DNA from: Bin34 sp963422415
GTDB taxonomy: Bacteria; Chloroflexota; Anaerolineae; Caldilineales; Caldilineaceae
Assembly (NCBI GenBank): GCA_963422415.1
Contig: OY729430.1
Span: 1,612,001-1,676,000 of the forward strand
Length of the DNA stretch: 64,000 bases
Direction: 5' to 3'
Below the pieces are notes generated by a model. The model was not told the DNA's origin and did no database searches. It saw only the letters and a list, made by a program, of their open reading frames with translations. Both the position numbers and the translations under genes were made by a program. Positions 28,184 to 38,075 of the stretch are shown here, piece by piece (position 1 is the stretch's first letter; each line of letters begins with the position of its first letter).

Positions 28184-29548
28184 TCAGCCCCATACGAACA
28201 CAAACAGCAAATCGTTCACGTTGGTGAAAGTGGGACCGGTGCGCAGCAAATCCTGGACCTGGGCCAGATAGGGATAGGCGTTGTGGTCTTTCAGATGCTG
28301 TTGGGGATTCAGGCCCAGCTCCAGGCCCCGAGCTACTGTGGTTGAGTCCACAATTGCGCCGGTGCCGTCGGTAGGGCCGTCGGTGCCATCGGTTGCCAGC
28401 GCCGCCACGACCACACCGGGAATTTCCTGCAGGGCGAGCGCGGCCGCCAGAGCCAACTCCTGATTGCGGCCCCCTTGCCCGGGATGCGAACCCAGCGTGA
28501 CCGTGGTCTCCCCGCCCAGAATGAGGCAGGCAGGTGGCGTGACGGGGTTGGCATGAGCCTGCACTTCCTGTGCCAGACCCACGGCCACCTGGGCCACCTC
28601 TCGGGCTTCGCCTTGCAGATAGGTGGTGATGAGACGAGCGCCAAAGCCCAGTTCCGCCGCATGATCCCGTGCTGCCAGCGCCGCCGTGCGATTGTCGGCC
28701 ACGACGACGGCATAGGCGTGATCGAAAAGTGGATCGCTGGGCTTGGGCGTGTCGGGTACGGTACCGGCCAGACCGGCCTTCAATCGTTTGTGGATGGCGG
28801 ATGGCAGCGTTTCCGCCAAGTCAAATCGCATCACGATCTCCCAGGCTTCGGACCAGGAGCTATGGTCTGGCACGGTAGGCCCGCTGGCTATGATATCCAG
28901 TGGGCTGCCAATGACATCACTCAGGGCCAAGGTAACGCAGGCAGCGGGATAGGCGGCACGCGCCAGTTGCCCTCCCTTGATGCCACTGCAATGCTTGCGC
29001 AGGCAGTTTATCTCGTTGATGGTGGCTCCCGCGGCTAACAGGCGGTGGGTCATGTCTTGCATGTCTCGGAGCGAAATGCCGGCGGCAGGGGCCACCAGCA
29101 GGGCGGATCCCCCTCCGGAGAGCAAGGCAATCACTAGATCCCGTCGCGTGGCGCTCTGCGCCAGTTCCAGGATTCGCCGACCGGCGGACACGCCGCGGGC
29201 ATCAGGCACGGGGTGGCTGGCCGCACAGATTTCGATGATGTCCGTGGGGACTTCGTGATCGTCCTTGACCACCACCAATCCCGTCGAGATGCGGTCTTGC
29301 AAACAGGCCTCTACGGCCTGGGCCATAGGCCCGCCCGCTTTGCCGGCCCCTAACACCAAGATCCGATCCAGGGCCTTCAGGTCGTATGTCTGGTTGGGCA
29401 AACATAGCCGATCCCCATCCACTTGCAGGGATTTCTGTACGGCGCCCCACGGATCCACTGCCTTGAGGGCGGCAGCCATAATGTCCAGAGCCGGTCCGCG
29501 GCGACGAGAATCCGGTTGCAATACGGAAGAGTCAAACTGAATGTGCAT
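28184..29548 (-). CDS. Glycerate 2-kinase (MOFRL family)
   Basis: This enzyme phosphorylates D-glycerate at the 2-position with ATP, feeding glycolysis or serine and photorespiration-like pathways. The 454-residue protein has the DUF4147 domain with VLGAGKAGGPMAQAVE, the loop LLSGGGSALLV and the region NCLRKHCSGIKGG. It ends with the MOFRL domain carrying GGETTVTLG, GGRNQELALA and TDGTDGPTDGTGAIVD. I chose ATG 29548 (MHIQFDSS). It begins 27 bp after the stop of the tricorn-like protease gene on the same strand, so it may be co-transcribed, although the functions are unrelated. Confidence 0.91.
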   Translation of the reverse strand: MHIQFDSSVLQPDSRRRGPALDIMAAALKAVDPWGAVQKSLQVDGDRLCLPNQTYDLKALDRILVLGAGKAGGPMAQAVEACLQDRISTGLVVVKDDHEVPTDIIEICAASHPVPDARGVSAGRRILELAQSATRRDLVIALLSGGGSALLVAPAAGISLRDMQDMTHRLLAAGATINEINCLRKHCSGIKGGQLARAAYPAACVTLALSDVIGSPLDIIASGPTVPDHSSWSEAWEIVMRFDLAETLPSAIHKRLKAGLAGTVPDTPKPSDPLFDHAYAVVVADNRTAALAARDHAAELGFGARLITTYLQGEAREVAQVAVGLAQEVQAHANPVTPPACLILGGETTVTLGSHPGQGGRNQELALAAALALQEIPGVVVAALATDGTDGPTDGTGAIVDSTTVARGLELGLNPQQHLKDHNAYPYLAQVQDLLRTGPTFTNVNDLLFVFVWG

Positions 29549-29575
29549 GAGGTTGCGCTCCCGGATCACCGGCCT

Positions 29576-32500
29576 CTATGCCTTGCTGGAATAGTCTGCC
29601 AGCAAGGAGGGGAGGGACAGATTGGGTCTTCCTTCCAACTGGGGTTGCAACGGGGGATTCTCCGTGAGGAGCCGTAGGCATTCGGTGACCGCGCGGTCCA
29701 GCTGCGGGTCTAGGCCCTGTAGATAGTCATTGGGCGTGATTTCCACCTCGATATCCGGATCTGTGCCATGGTTCTCCACGCTCCAGCCCACATCTCTGAA
29801 CCAGATGCTGTATTCCGGCTGGGTGGTCACTGTGTTGTCCACCAGAGCATGCTGCGGCCAGATGCCAATGACCCCGCCCCACGTGCGCTTGCCAATCAGA
29901 GGCCCTAGATTCATCAGCTTGAAGGCATGGCTGAACATGTCCCCGTCACTGCCGGCCAGCTCGTTGGTCAGGGCTACGATGGGTCCTGCCACCGATTCGG
30001 TGGGGTATGGAATGGCGCCCTGCCACCGGGTCTGGTCAAATCCCAGCCGCCGTCGGGCCAGTTGTTCCAGGAGCAGTGCGCTGACGTGACCGCCCCCGTT
30101 GAAGCGCAGGTCGACCACCATGCCCTCCCGACGCACCTCGCTCAGAAAGCCGCGGTGAAATTCGGCGAAGCCGCGCGCGCCCATGTCGGGAATGTGCAAG
30201 TAGCCCAAGCGGCCCGCGGACAGGGCGTGCACCCGGTCCCGGTTCTGATTCACCCAGGCGCGATACACCGCCCCGGTTTCATGGGCCAGGGTACGGACTG
30301 TGACATGGCGGACGGCCGGGCTGACTTTCCCGGCGTCTGCTTCCTTGCCTTCCCCCTCTGGAGATTGCTCTGCGGGTTCAGGGCGCGGCTGAAAGGTCAG
30401 TTGCACTTCCTGATTCGCCAGGTTCACCAGCAAGGAGTCGGGGCTTGTCACCTCGGAGATCCGCTGCCCGTTTACAGCGATCAAAATGTCCCCGCGCTGT
30501 ACGTCTACGCCGGGGGCGGCCAAGGGAGAATGCTGTCCCGGTTCCCAGACGTCCCCGACAATCCAGTCTAGGACCTCATATCCCTGACAGGCATGATTCC
30601 ACCGCAGGGAGGCGCCCAGAGATCCGAGTGGATATTGGGGGTGGACGCGGTAGTCGCCTCCCATTTCGTAGGCGTGACTGGTGCCTAGTTCGCCTTGCAT
30701 CTCCCACATGAGATCGCTGAATTCAGAGCGGCTGCCGACGCGGTCAATCAAGGGATAGTACCGATCGAACACCGATTGCCAGTCCACGCGGGACATATCC
30801 TCGGTCCAGAATTGATCCCGTTGCAGACGCCAGGCCTCCTTGAACATCTGCCGCCACTCGCTGATCGGATCAATGGATACTTTGACTCGATCGAGCGCAA
30901 GCCACCCCGTGACCCGTGGCGAGCCCTCGTCGGTCATGCCTGCTTCATTGGTTGTGGCGCTGACCACGCGGAGTTGCCCCAGGGTGCGGTACATCAGTTT
31001 CTTGCCATTTGCGGACAGGGCATAGTCCTTGACGTTGTGGGCCAGATACTCCCTCTTGAATTGTCCGAAAACCCAGGTGGCCAGATCATCTCCTTCCTCT
31101 TCCAGGGTCAGCTCGACAAAGGGGTCGGGCAGCGTAGCTTGGACCTGATGCTCAATCCAGAAAACCCGATCCTCAATCGCTTTCAGATCCGAAAAGAGAC
31201 CGGCAGGAACGGGGAACGGCAGGATGCGGTTTTGCAGGCCCTCCAGATCTATCTGGATAGGCTTCGTTTCCTCTTTCGTCGTGGCTTGCGCGTCCTGCTG
31301 CCCGTCATCGTCTGTCGAATCGGCGTCTTCCTCTTTGTCCGGCTTCGCCCCCTCTTCCTCGTTGTCCAATTCACCCGCCTTGGGCACAAAGGGATTCGGA
31401 AGGTTGGCCTGGAGGGTGACAAGATAGGGTCGCATGCCACCGGAAAATCCCAAGTCGAACTTCACGGTGTCGTATTGTGGATTGAGAATCCGACTGCTCA
31501 GGAAGTACAGATAGCGGCCCTTGGGATCGAAGGCCGGACAGAAATCCCGTAGCACCGGCCGCGTCAATTCCACAATCCGCGCTGACTCGGCCGCACGGGC
31601 CTTGCCATCGCCGGGCTGGGCCAGACGATACAGCCGGATATGGGATGTGTAATGGGAATCCGCGAAGTCATAGGCCAGCCACCAACCGTCGGGGGACCAG
31701 GTCACATGCTCTATTTGACCATGTGGGGATCGGTCCACCTGCAGCGCCTGTTCCGTCTCCAGATGATAAAGCCACAGTTCAGCGCGGTGATTGACCAAGG
31801 CCACCTGCATGTTGACAGGACTGGCATAAAGGGCGCAGGCTCGGCCAAAGTCAAAGCCTCCATGCAACTTGCTATGGGCCTCGCCACCGCCCACGGCGGC
31901 TGGGCAAAAGACCTGCAGCCGCTCCTCGCCCAGTTCGTCCGTGACGGTTGCCAGATGCTCGCCATCGTGTAGATAGGTGGGCAACCGGTAACGCACCCCA
32001 TGACGCTGGCCCAGTTGCAGGACAGCTCCTCCATGGGGGCTTATGACAAATTTCTTGCCACGCACCGTGAGGCTGACCGAATGACCTTCGGGATGCAGGG
32101 CCGCTTGCTCCAGGTAGATGGCGGCCGGCACGAACTTGCGGCTGCGCTGCACCCCTGGAGAGGCGTAGGTTACAGGGATGCGGCGGGATGTGTCGGCCTG
32201 TACATCATAGTGATACAAGTCCGCCCCCGCGTGATATACAATCTGCACTCTACCGTTGGCGGTGGGACCCCAAGAGGCGAAACGAGCGTAGAATTCGGTA
32301 TGGTGAGTATGCCGCGTCAGATCAAGGCCCGAAGGCAGGCTGCTGTACAGATTTCCGATACCCTCGTGATCACTCAGGAAAAAGATGCGGCCCTGTTCCT
32401 GAACGGGATCGGGGATCCACAACGGCGACGCCAGATTGCCCCTTAGGTCCGCGTGCAGCGGGACAAAGGGCGCACCCTCCTCGCGGGAAATCCAGACTTG

Positions 32501-33004
32501 ACCGGCAGTGCCGCCCCGGTATCTTTTCCAGCGGGCGGGATCGCCGATGTTTCGTCCCAGCAAGATTCCCCCCGCAGGACCAAAGGCAATGCCGCTGGCG
32601 CGGCCGTAGGGCAGCGTCTCCACTCCATGCGCATCTCCGGAAGCCTGGACTTGGCCCAACACGTCATGCCCGCGTATAGGCTGGCCCGCGCCGGTGGCAA
32701 AGTGGATCCATTGGCCATCCGGACTCCAACCGGCAATGTTCTTGGTCTGGCCCTGATAGGTAAGACGGCGCACATGCCCGCCCGCCGCGTCCATGAGGTG
32801 CACTTCCGGAACGCCTTCTTCCCGGGCCACGAAGGCGATTTGGCGCCCTTCAGGATCGAAGCGGGGGAATTCAATGGCGCTCAAGTTACTGGTCAGGCGG
32901 GACGGGGAGCCGCCTTGGACAGGCACTGTCCACAGGTCGTCTTCCGACACGAAAACGACACGGTCATGATGGACTGTGGGATGCCGAAAATATCCTTGTT
33001 TCAT
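29576..33004 (-). CDS. Tricorn-like serine protease (S41 family)
   Basis: A 1142-residue peptidase with the tricorn architecture. An N-terminal beta-propeller (repeats such as FPRFDPEGRQIAFVAREEG and IEHVTWSPDGWWLAYDFADS) is followed by a second propeller, a PDZ domain (GVDVQRGDILIAVNGQRISE) and a C-terminal S41 domain. The catalytic set matches tricorn: Ser776-His777 (TSHAY), nucleophile Ser1019-Asp1020 (ELAGSDGD) and Glu1077 (VENHG). An acidic linker of about 40 residues (LDNEEEGAKPDKEEDADSTD and onwards) splits the propellers. It probably trims oligopeptides in the cytoplasm, because no signal peptide is visible. AAGGA precedes the ATG at 33004. Confidence 0.93.
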   Translation of the reverse strand: MKQGYFRHPTVHHDRVVFVSEDDLWTVPVQGGSPSRLTSNLSAIEFPRFDPEGRQIAFVAREEGVPEVHLMDAAGGHVRRLTYQGQTKNIAGWSPDGQWIHFATGAGQPIRGHDVLGQVQASGDAHGVETLPYGRASGIAFGPAGGILLGRNIGDPARWKRYRGGTAGQVWISREEGAPFVPLHADLRGNLASPLWIPDPVQEQGRIFFLSDHEGIGNLYSSLPSGLDLTRHTHHTEFYARFASWGPTANGRVQIVYHAGADLYHYDVQADTSRRIPVTYASPGVQRSRKFVPAAIYLEQAALHPEGHSVSLTVRGKKFVISPHGGAVLQLGQRHGVRYRLPTYLHDGEHLATVTDELGEERLQVFCPAAVGGGEAHSKLHGGFDFGRACALYASPVNMQVALVNHRAELWLYHLETEQALQVDRSPHGQIEHVTWSPDGWWLAYDFADSHYTSHIRLYRLAQPGDGKARAAESARIVELTRPVLRDFCPAFDPKGRYLYFLSSRILNPQYDTVKFDLGFSGGMRPYLVTLQANLPNPFVPKAGELDNEEEGAKPDKEEDADSTDDDGQQDAQATTKEETKPIQIDLEGLQNRILPFPVPAGLFSDLKAIEDRVFWIEHQVQATLPDPFVELTLEEEGDDLATWVFGQFKREYLAHNVKDYALSANGKKLMYRTLGQLRVVSATTNEAGMTDEGSPRVTGWLALDRVKVSIDPISEWRQMFKEAWRLQRDQFWTEDMSRVDWQSVFDRYYPLIDRVGSRSEFSDLMWEMQGELGTSHAYEMGGDYRVHPQYPLGSLGASLRWNHACQGYEVLDWIVGDVWEPGQHSPLAAPGVDVQRGDILIAVNGQRISEVTSPDSLLVNLANQEVQLTFQPRPEPAEQSPEGEGKEADAGKVSPAVRHVTVRTLAHETGAVYRAWVNQNRDRVHALSAGRLGYLHIPDMGARGFAEFHRGFLSEVRREGMVVDLRFNGGGHVSALLLEQLARRRLGFDQTRWQGAIPYPTESVAGPIVALTNELAGSDGDMFSHAFKLMNLGPLIGKRTWGGVIGIWPQHALVDNTVTTQPEYSIWFRDVGWSVENHGTDPDIEVEITPNDYLQGLDPQLDRAVTECLRLLTENPPLQPQLEGRPNLSLPSLLADYSSKA

Positions 33005-33186
33005 GCCATTCCTTGGTAGCGCTGTGCAAGATGGGCCTAAGGCCGGGAAATCTTTCCATAGGCAGGGGCTCCTTGCGGTTCAACGGCAAAGGGTCTGGAC
33101 TGCAAGTCTGCGGTCCTGCAGGGCAGGTACCGGGAGTGACAGGATTTCGCCCCACAATACGGGAATTCAGTATAGATTGGCTTGAC

Positions 33187-33192
33187 TAAAAT
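33187..33192 (+). promoter_or_regulatory. Possible -10 element of a leaderless gene
   Basis: TAAAAT lies 6 bp before the ATG at 33199, the distance expected if transcription starts at the start codon. No ribosome binding site precedes that ATG. The hexamer is imperfect and the -35 is weak. Confidence 0.3.
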
Positions 33193-33198
33193 ATCTAT

Positions 33199-34593
33199 AT
33201 GAAACAAGAAAGCTCATCATTGCCTTTGGGACACAGAGCCATACCGTTGGCCTCAATACCTTTTCCTCTGCTGCTTTGTGCACTGGCCTTGTGCATTGCA
33301 GGGTGCCTGTCCCCCATGACCAACACTATTCGTTACGCCGCGGCGCGGGGCGAACCCTATCTGTTCCCTGCCGAGCAAGCAGGTGCGGCGGCCGTTCAGG
33401 GGATGGTGGCGACTTACGATGGACGGCCCTTGCCCTACGCTGTCGTGCTGGTGGCGGAACCCCAAGGCACTCCCCATGTCACCCGCGCCAACCAGGCGGG
33501 GGAGTATCGACTGCAGGGATTGCCAGCCGGCAACTACATACCCGTCGCCGTGGCTGCCGGCTTCGAAGAGGCCGTATTGCGAAACCGGTGGGGTATGCCG
33601 TGGTCGATACAACTGGAGCGGGGACAATCGATTGTTGTGCCCGAGATCGCGCTGCAGCCCTTGGTGGCGCCACCCCTTGGGCCGGACGCCGCGGCCCGCA
33701 GCGCCTTGGAGCCGGTGGCTTCCTATACCGCGACCTCTCCCTATCCGGAAGGAGCCACTGCCCAAGTGCGACAGTGGACGTTTCAGCGTAACGAGACGGT
33801 AAACGACACGCTCTTTGTGTACCTGCCCCCGGAAGCGGCCGCACACGATGCCCGGCTGCCTTTACTCTTCGCCCTGTACCCGGGCCACAGCTTGATGTGG
33901 GAGGATGTCAGTGTCGCCTTCGCCAGTCGAGGTTACGCCGTGGTCGCCTTGTCTCCCTTGGCCGGTTACGGCAGAAACGTGATCGAGCATGGCGAGGATG
34001 CGCGTTTGGCCTTGCATTTGGCCCGTAGCGGAGATTTGGGAGATGCCATTGACGGCGAGTTTCCCTTGGCCATCAGCGGCAGTTACGGGGCCGCCGTCCT
34101 GAACCGCATGCTGCGCCTAGAACCGACTGCATTCACCGGGGTGGCCTTGCTTGGTGGGATCAGCAATGCCTTCTCGGGGGCGGCCGCCTTCTATGCAGGC
34201 AACTTGGTCTGGCCTCCTGCATTGGGCTACGCGTTGGCTGCCTTGGGCACCGCCAATGCCAAGCCCGACAACTTCATGCGTTTCTCCCCAGTGTACACTG
34301 CCGAAGTCATGCCACCAACCTTGCTGCTGCATGCTCGGGCCGACAACATGGTGCCCATTCAGCAGTCCCAAGAATATGCGGCGGCTCTGAAAGAGGCCGC
34401 CGTGCCGGTGCAGACCTATTACTTCGCGGATGAAGGCCACTATATCCAAGTAGGGGAGGATACATCGTTGACCACCCGCAGGGTGTTTCTCCAAATCCTT
34501 TCCTTTTTGCAAAAGCAACATTCGTCAGCCGCAAACCGACCGTTCGCATTGTCCCAGAGTGTCACTTTGTCCACCGATGCCCAGACTGGCTGA
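33199..34593 (+). CDS. Lipoprotein alpha/beta hydrolase with carboxypeptidase-regulatory domain
   Basis: A secreted lipoprotein of 464 residues. The signal ends in the lipobox CIAGC. Residues of about 65-130 (VQGMVATYDGRPLPYAVVLV to GNYIPVAVAAGF) form a carboxypeptidase-regulatory-like beta sandwich. The C-terminal part is an alpha/beta hydrolase with nucleophile motif SGSYGAAV, acidic residue in LLHARADNMVP and His in FADEGHYIQ, a complete triad. It resembles dienelactone hydrolase or prolyl oligopeptidase-type enzymes; the substrate is unknown. It has no Shine-Dalgarno and may be leaderless. Its divergent neighbour is the tricorn-like protease, and a shared role in peptide breakdown is possible but unproven. 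Confidence 0.8.
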   Translation: MKQESSSLPLGHRAIPLASIPFPLLLCALALCIAGCLSPMTNTIRYAAARGEPYLFPAEQAGAAAVQGMVATYDGRPLPYAVVLVAEPQGTPHVTRANQAGEYRLQGLPAGNYIPVAVAAGFEEAVLRNRWGMPWSIQLERGQSIVVPEIALQPLVAPPLGPDAAARSALEPVASYTATSPYPEGATAQVRQWTFQRNETVNDTLFVYLPPEAAAHDARLPLLFALYPGHSLMWEDVSVAFASRGYAVVALSPLAGYGRNVIEHGEDARLALHLARSGDLGDAIDGEFPLAISGSYGAAVLNRMLRLEPTAFTGVALLGGISNAFSGAAAFYAGNLVWPPALGYALAALGTANAKPDNFMRFSPVYTAEVMPPTLLLHARADNMVPIQQSQEYAAALKEAAVPVQTYYFADEGHYIQVGEDTSLTTRRVFLQILSFLQKQHSSAANRPFALSQSVTLSTDAQTG

Positions 34594-34639
34594 AGCGTCG
34601 GCCAAAGGCGCTGTGGCCCCAACCATGGAGGATATCCCC

Positions 34640-35626
34640 ATGCCGGAAAGCTATCGTACAGAGAGGAACCAGGTCTTGGACGCGTCCAGGCCTGCATGGT
34701 GGCAGAAAGCTGTATTGCTACCCAGATCGGGTCCTCGCGTGGTGCGAATCACGGGGCCGGATGCCTGGGATCTGTTGCAGCGTCTGACTACCAATGACAT
34801 GCGGACCGCCTCTGCAGAAATGGCAGTGGTCACCGCCTTGCTGACACCGAAGGGCAAGATCCGAAGCGTATTCATTGTGGTCGCGGTGGACGACGGATAC
34901 CTGCTGATTGCCGGTCCCGGCGAATCCGTGTTTCTGCGCGAAATGCTGCAACAACAGATTTTCTTCATGGATGACGTGAGGGTAACGGATGTCAGCGACG
35001 ACTGGCAGGTGTTCCAATTGGCCGGAAAGGCGGCGGGCCAGACCATGGAGGAGTGTCGTCTGGGATGGGAAGGCAGCGATTGGCAAGACGGCATGGTGCA
35101 TCATGCCGGTTCCATGCACGCATTCTGGATGGAACGCTTGGAGCTCCCCAGTCTTTATCTGCTCTGTCCTGCCTCCGAAGCGAAGAAGGTGGAAGAGGCG
35201 CTGGCCGCCGCGGGCGCGCCGCTTCTGGACCATGAGAATTCCTATCAGTTGCAAAGAATTCTGGCCCAGCGCGCGGGGTATGGCAGGGAGTTGCAGGGGG
35301 ACTGCAATCCGCTTGAGATTGGCTTGGCTTGGATCTGTGCCGAGAACAAGGGATGCTATCCCGGTCAGGAAGTGATAGCCCGGCAAATTACCTATGGCAA
35401 GGTGACACGGCGGCTTGTGCTGCTCCGGTTGCCCCAAGGAGTTGCCCCCAAGGCGGACGTGCACGTGGACAAGATCAAGGTCGGCACCGTGTCCAGTACG
35501 GCATGCGAAACTCCGGGAGAGGCAGGGTATGGTCTGGCCGTGCTGCGGTCCGCACACATTGCCGGACGGAAGCAGGTGACCGTGCAAGGCGAGCCGGCCT
35601 TCATCTGTGGAAGCAACGGGCAATGA
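34640..35626 (+). CDS. ygfZ: Folate-binding YgfZ-like protein
   Basis: YgfZ/IBA57-type proteins bind folate and help assemble or repair 4Fe-4S clusters, notably in radical SAM enzymes. The 328-residue product has the aminomethyltransferase (GcvT-like) fold and the YgfZ signature ENKGCYPGQEV at about residue 238. An N-terminal segment reads VVRITGPDAWDLLQRLTTND. I chose ATG 34640 because GGAGG lies 8 nt upstream; an in-frame ATG at 34625 or GTG at 34559 would overlap the hydrolase gene. It is followed by the lipM gene. Pairing of an Fe-S repair factor with lipoyl synthesis makes biochemical sense. Confidence 0.87.
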   Translation: MPESYRTERNQVLDASRPAWWQKAVLLPRSGPRVVRITGPDAWDLLQRLTTNDMRTASAEMAVVTALLTPKGKIRSVFIVVAVDDGYLLIAGPGESVFLREMLQQQIFFMDDVRVTDVSDDWQVFQLAGKAAGQTMEECRLGWEGSDWQDGMVHHAGSMHAFWMERLELPSLYLLCPASEAKKVEEALAAAGAPLLDHENSYQLQRILAQRAGYGRELQGDCNPLEIGLAWICAENKGCYPGQEVIARQITYGKVTRRLVLLRLPQGVAPKADVHVDKIKVGTVSSTACETPGEAGYGLAVLRSAHIAGRKQVTVQGEPAFICGSNGQ

Positions 35627-35755
35627 AGGAAAGCCCGGGCTTGGCGGGAGATCCCAAGCCGGACGGCATGAACCGAATTTGTAACGCGCTGACCAGCCCA
35701 ATCAGTCGGACACTGATTTCCTGCGGAGGGAGCAGATCCGCGGAGGGGGCGGTCG

Positions 35756-36589
35756 ATGTCTGAGTCTTGGAGACTGGTGCAGGAACCTGCGCGGGCGACA
35801 GGGGCGGCAAACATGGCGCTGGACGAATCCATGGCTGCTTGGGTGGCCCAGGGACGGGTGCCATCCACACTGCGCATCTACGGCTGGAGCCGTCGCACGA
35901 TCAGCATCGGCAGGTTTCAATCGGCCTCAGACCTTGATCTTGCCGCGACGCAGGCGCAGGGAGTGGAGGTTGTCCGACGTCCCACGGGCGGGAGAGCCCT
36001 GCTGCACGCCGAGGAAGTCACCTATGCCTTGGCCTTGCCCCGAGACCATGCCTTGGTCTCGGGCGGTGTATTGGAGGCCTACCGGCACATCAGCCAAGGT
36101 CTTGCGGCGGCTCTCGATCATCTCGGTCTCCAGGCGGATCCCCTGACGTCTCGCCAGATTCCGCCCACTCCGCATTCCGCCGCCTGCTTTGAAATTCCCA
36201 GTGCCTATGAAATCACCGTGGGTGGCAAGAAGCTGATTGGCAGCGCGCAATGTGCTCGCGAAGGGTATGTGCTGCAGCATGGCAGCATTCCTCTTGCGGG
36301 AAGCCAAGCCGCGCTCGTGCACTTCCTTGACTTGGAGCATGCCGCCCGAGAGGCATTGGGGCGCAGAATTGACCGCAAGTCCACTTCGTTGGCGTGGCAG
36401 GCCGCGACGGTGTCGGGAGCGTCCCAGGAATTCTCGTGGACCGATGTGGTGGATGCCTTGGTGAGAGGGATAGGCAACGGACTCGGCGTCGAACTGATCG
36501 AAGCGCACATCGATCCCCGCGAGATGGAGGCCGCAGGCGCGTTGATACGGCACAAATATGCCAACGATGCATGGACCTATCAAAAATAG
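35756..36589 (+). CDS. lipM: Octanoyltransferase LipM
   Basis: LipM moves octanoyl groups from acyl carrier protein to GcvH or another lipoyl domain, the first step of lipoate synthesis. The 277-residue protein has the biotin/lipoate ligase fold with RRPTGGRALLH, the cysteine motif CFEIPSAYE, in which Cys is the acyl acceptor, and VGGKKLIGSAQ. The cysteine and the Lys loop point to LipM and not LplA, but a lipoate-protein ligase remains possible. A purine-rich GGAGGGGG lies upstream of the ATG at 35756. The LipA radical SAM partner is not in the window. Confidence 0.85.
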   Translation: MSESWRLVQEPARATGAANMALDESMAAWVAQGRVPSTLRIYGWSRRTISIGRFQSASDLDLAATQAQGVEVVRRPTGGRALLHAEEVTYALALPRDHALVSGGVLEAYRHISQGLAAALDHLGLQADPLTSRQIPPTPHSAACFEIPSAYEITVGGKKLIGSAQCAREGYVLQHGSIPLAGSQAALVHFLDLEHAAREALGRRIDRKSTSLAWQAATVSGASQEFSWTDVVDALVRGIGNGLGVELIEAHIDPREMEAAGALIRHKYANDAWTYQK

Positions 36590-36737
36590 ATCGCGCTGCC
36601 GGGTCCCTCGGCGCAAGAGGAGTCGTCTTGGGAATGGGCCGGACCGGCTTTTCCCGAAGGGTCGTCATCGGGGCCGACCAACTGGTATGGGACATGGTTG
36701 ACGTCTTGATATCCTGGTTCTTGGAGCGCGCCGTACT

Positions 36738-37025
36738 GTGTCCGTGGGTTTGCTGACCATTGAGTTGCGGTTGCACGACACTTTCAGCCTGAAAGACAAG
36801 CGCAGTCGCGTCAAGCCGATCGTGCAGCGGCTGCGCACCCGCTTCAATGTATCCGTGAGCGAAACCGCGGCGCACGATGTCCTGCGCCGCGGTGTCATCA
36901 GCGTCGCCTGCGTTGGGGTCAGTGACCGCCACGTGCAAGGTCAGTTACAAAACGTGGTCAATCATCTGCTGGTCTGGAGACTGGATGTGGAGGTTGTGGA
37001 CACCCATATCGAGTTTGTGGCTTGA
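36738..37025 (+). CDS. DUF503 family protein
   Basis: A small conserved protein of 95 residues beginning VSVGLLTIELRLHDTFSLKD (GTG start) and containing KDKRSRVKPIVQRLRTRFNV and SETAAHDVLRRGVISVACVG. This is the DUF503 family, found in many bacteria, often near ribosome-associated genes; its exact function is not established. Its stop lies 1 bp before the end of the convergent lgt gene. It is separated from lipM by about 150 bp. Confidence 0.85.
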   Translation: MSVGLLTIELRLHDTFSLKDKRSRVKPIVQRLRTRFNVSVSETAAHDVLRRGVISVACVGVSDRHVQGQLQNVVNHLLVWRLDVEVVDTHIEFVA

Positions 37026-37026
37026 A

Positions 37027-37941
37027 TCAGGCGTCCGTGCGCACGGGGGTTTTCATCTTCTGCCATGAGTCGGAGGCATCCGGAAAGCCCTTCCAGTCTA
37101 CGTGCCGGTAGAGGAACAGGGACACGCTCAGGATCACCATGATGATGGAGAACCACTGCGCGGCGGCCAGTGCGGAACCAATCATCCAAGCGTCGGGCCG
37201 CAGGAACTCCACCAGGAAACGGCCTATTGGGTAGAAGATGAACAGCATCAGAACTCCATCCCCGAATCGGAACTTGTGCCCGAACTGGAAAAACAGCAGA
37301 TTGATGATCAAGACACTGCCCAGACTCCACAGCATCTCGTAGAAGAAGGTGGGATGGAATCCATGTGTGGCATACCAATCGATGGCCTGCTGCGAGATAT
37401 TGGGGTCGCTGCACCAGCCAATGGCTCCTTCGGGCACTTGGCAAGGGTATTTCGGATTGATGTAAAAGGCCCACGGAGCGGTGGAGGGCGGCCCATACAG
37501 TTCCTGATTGACGAAATTGCCAAGGCGGCCCACGGCCTGTGCCAGCGGCACGTTGACGGCAATGTAGTCTAGGTACTGCAACACGTTGATCTTGCTGATC
37601 CACGCGTACATCACGATGGCGCCTACGCCGCCCGCCAAGCCGCCATAAATGCCCAGTCCTCTGAAGCCCCCGGACCAGAAGTTGATGATGGCCATGGGAT
37701 TTTCACGGTAATAGGCGAGGCCGCCCCCATCAGCCGGAGAACTCAGAACATGATAAATGCGGGCTCCGATGATGCCGGCAATCAGGCACCAAGCCAGCAG
37801 ATTCCAGATGTGGTCCGGATCGCCGCCGGACCGCTTGGCCCAGACAGCGCTCCAAAAGGCGCTGAGGGTGGCACCCCCCACGATCATAAGGCCGTACCAG
37901 TGCAGGGAAAAATTTCCGATTTCCAGCAGAATGGGATTCAT
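37027..37941 (-). CDS. lgt: Prolipoprotein diacylglyceryl transferase
   Basis: Lgt transfers diacylglyceryl from phosphatidylglycerol to the lipobox cysteine of prolipoproteins, in the membrane. The 304-residue protein has seven hydrophobic segments, the N-terminal HWYGLMIVGG, LGIYGGLAGG, and the signature GRLGNFVNQELYG, with the late motif FLVEFLRPD. It is the last gene of a minus-strand run that starts at argF. A divergent paralogue lies at 8.1-8.9 kb. Several lipoproteins in the window (thermonuclease, hydrolase, SH3 protein, TlpA-like protein) are its likely substrates. Confidence 0.94.
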   Translation of the reverse strand: MNPILLEIGNFSLHWYGLMIVGGATLSAFWSAVWAKRSGGDPDHIWNLLAWCLIAGIIGARIYHVLSSPADGGGLAYYRENPMAIINFWSGGFRGLGIYGGLAGGVGAIVMYAWISKINVLQYLDYIAVNVPLAQAVGRLGNFVNQELYGPPSTAPWAFYINPKYPCQVPEGAIGWCSDPNISQQAIDWYATHGFHPTFFYEMLWSLGSVLIINLLFFQFGHKFRFGDGVLMLFIFYPIGRFLVEFLRPDAWMIGSALAAAQWFSIIMVILSVSLFLYRHVDWKGFPDASDSWQKMKTPVRTDA

Positions 37942-38075
37942 GGACTATGGGGATCCTCGTCGAATTGAGCGGTTTCCCAATACGTGCCGGCCCCGAACCT
38001 AGCCGTATCGGTAAGGAGTAGTGTACCCAACCATTCGGGAAACCGGACATTTGCCGATTGGGACTTTTCCCTGCT

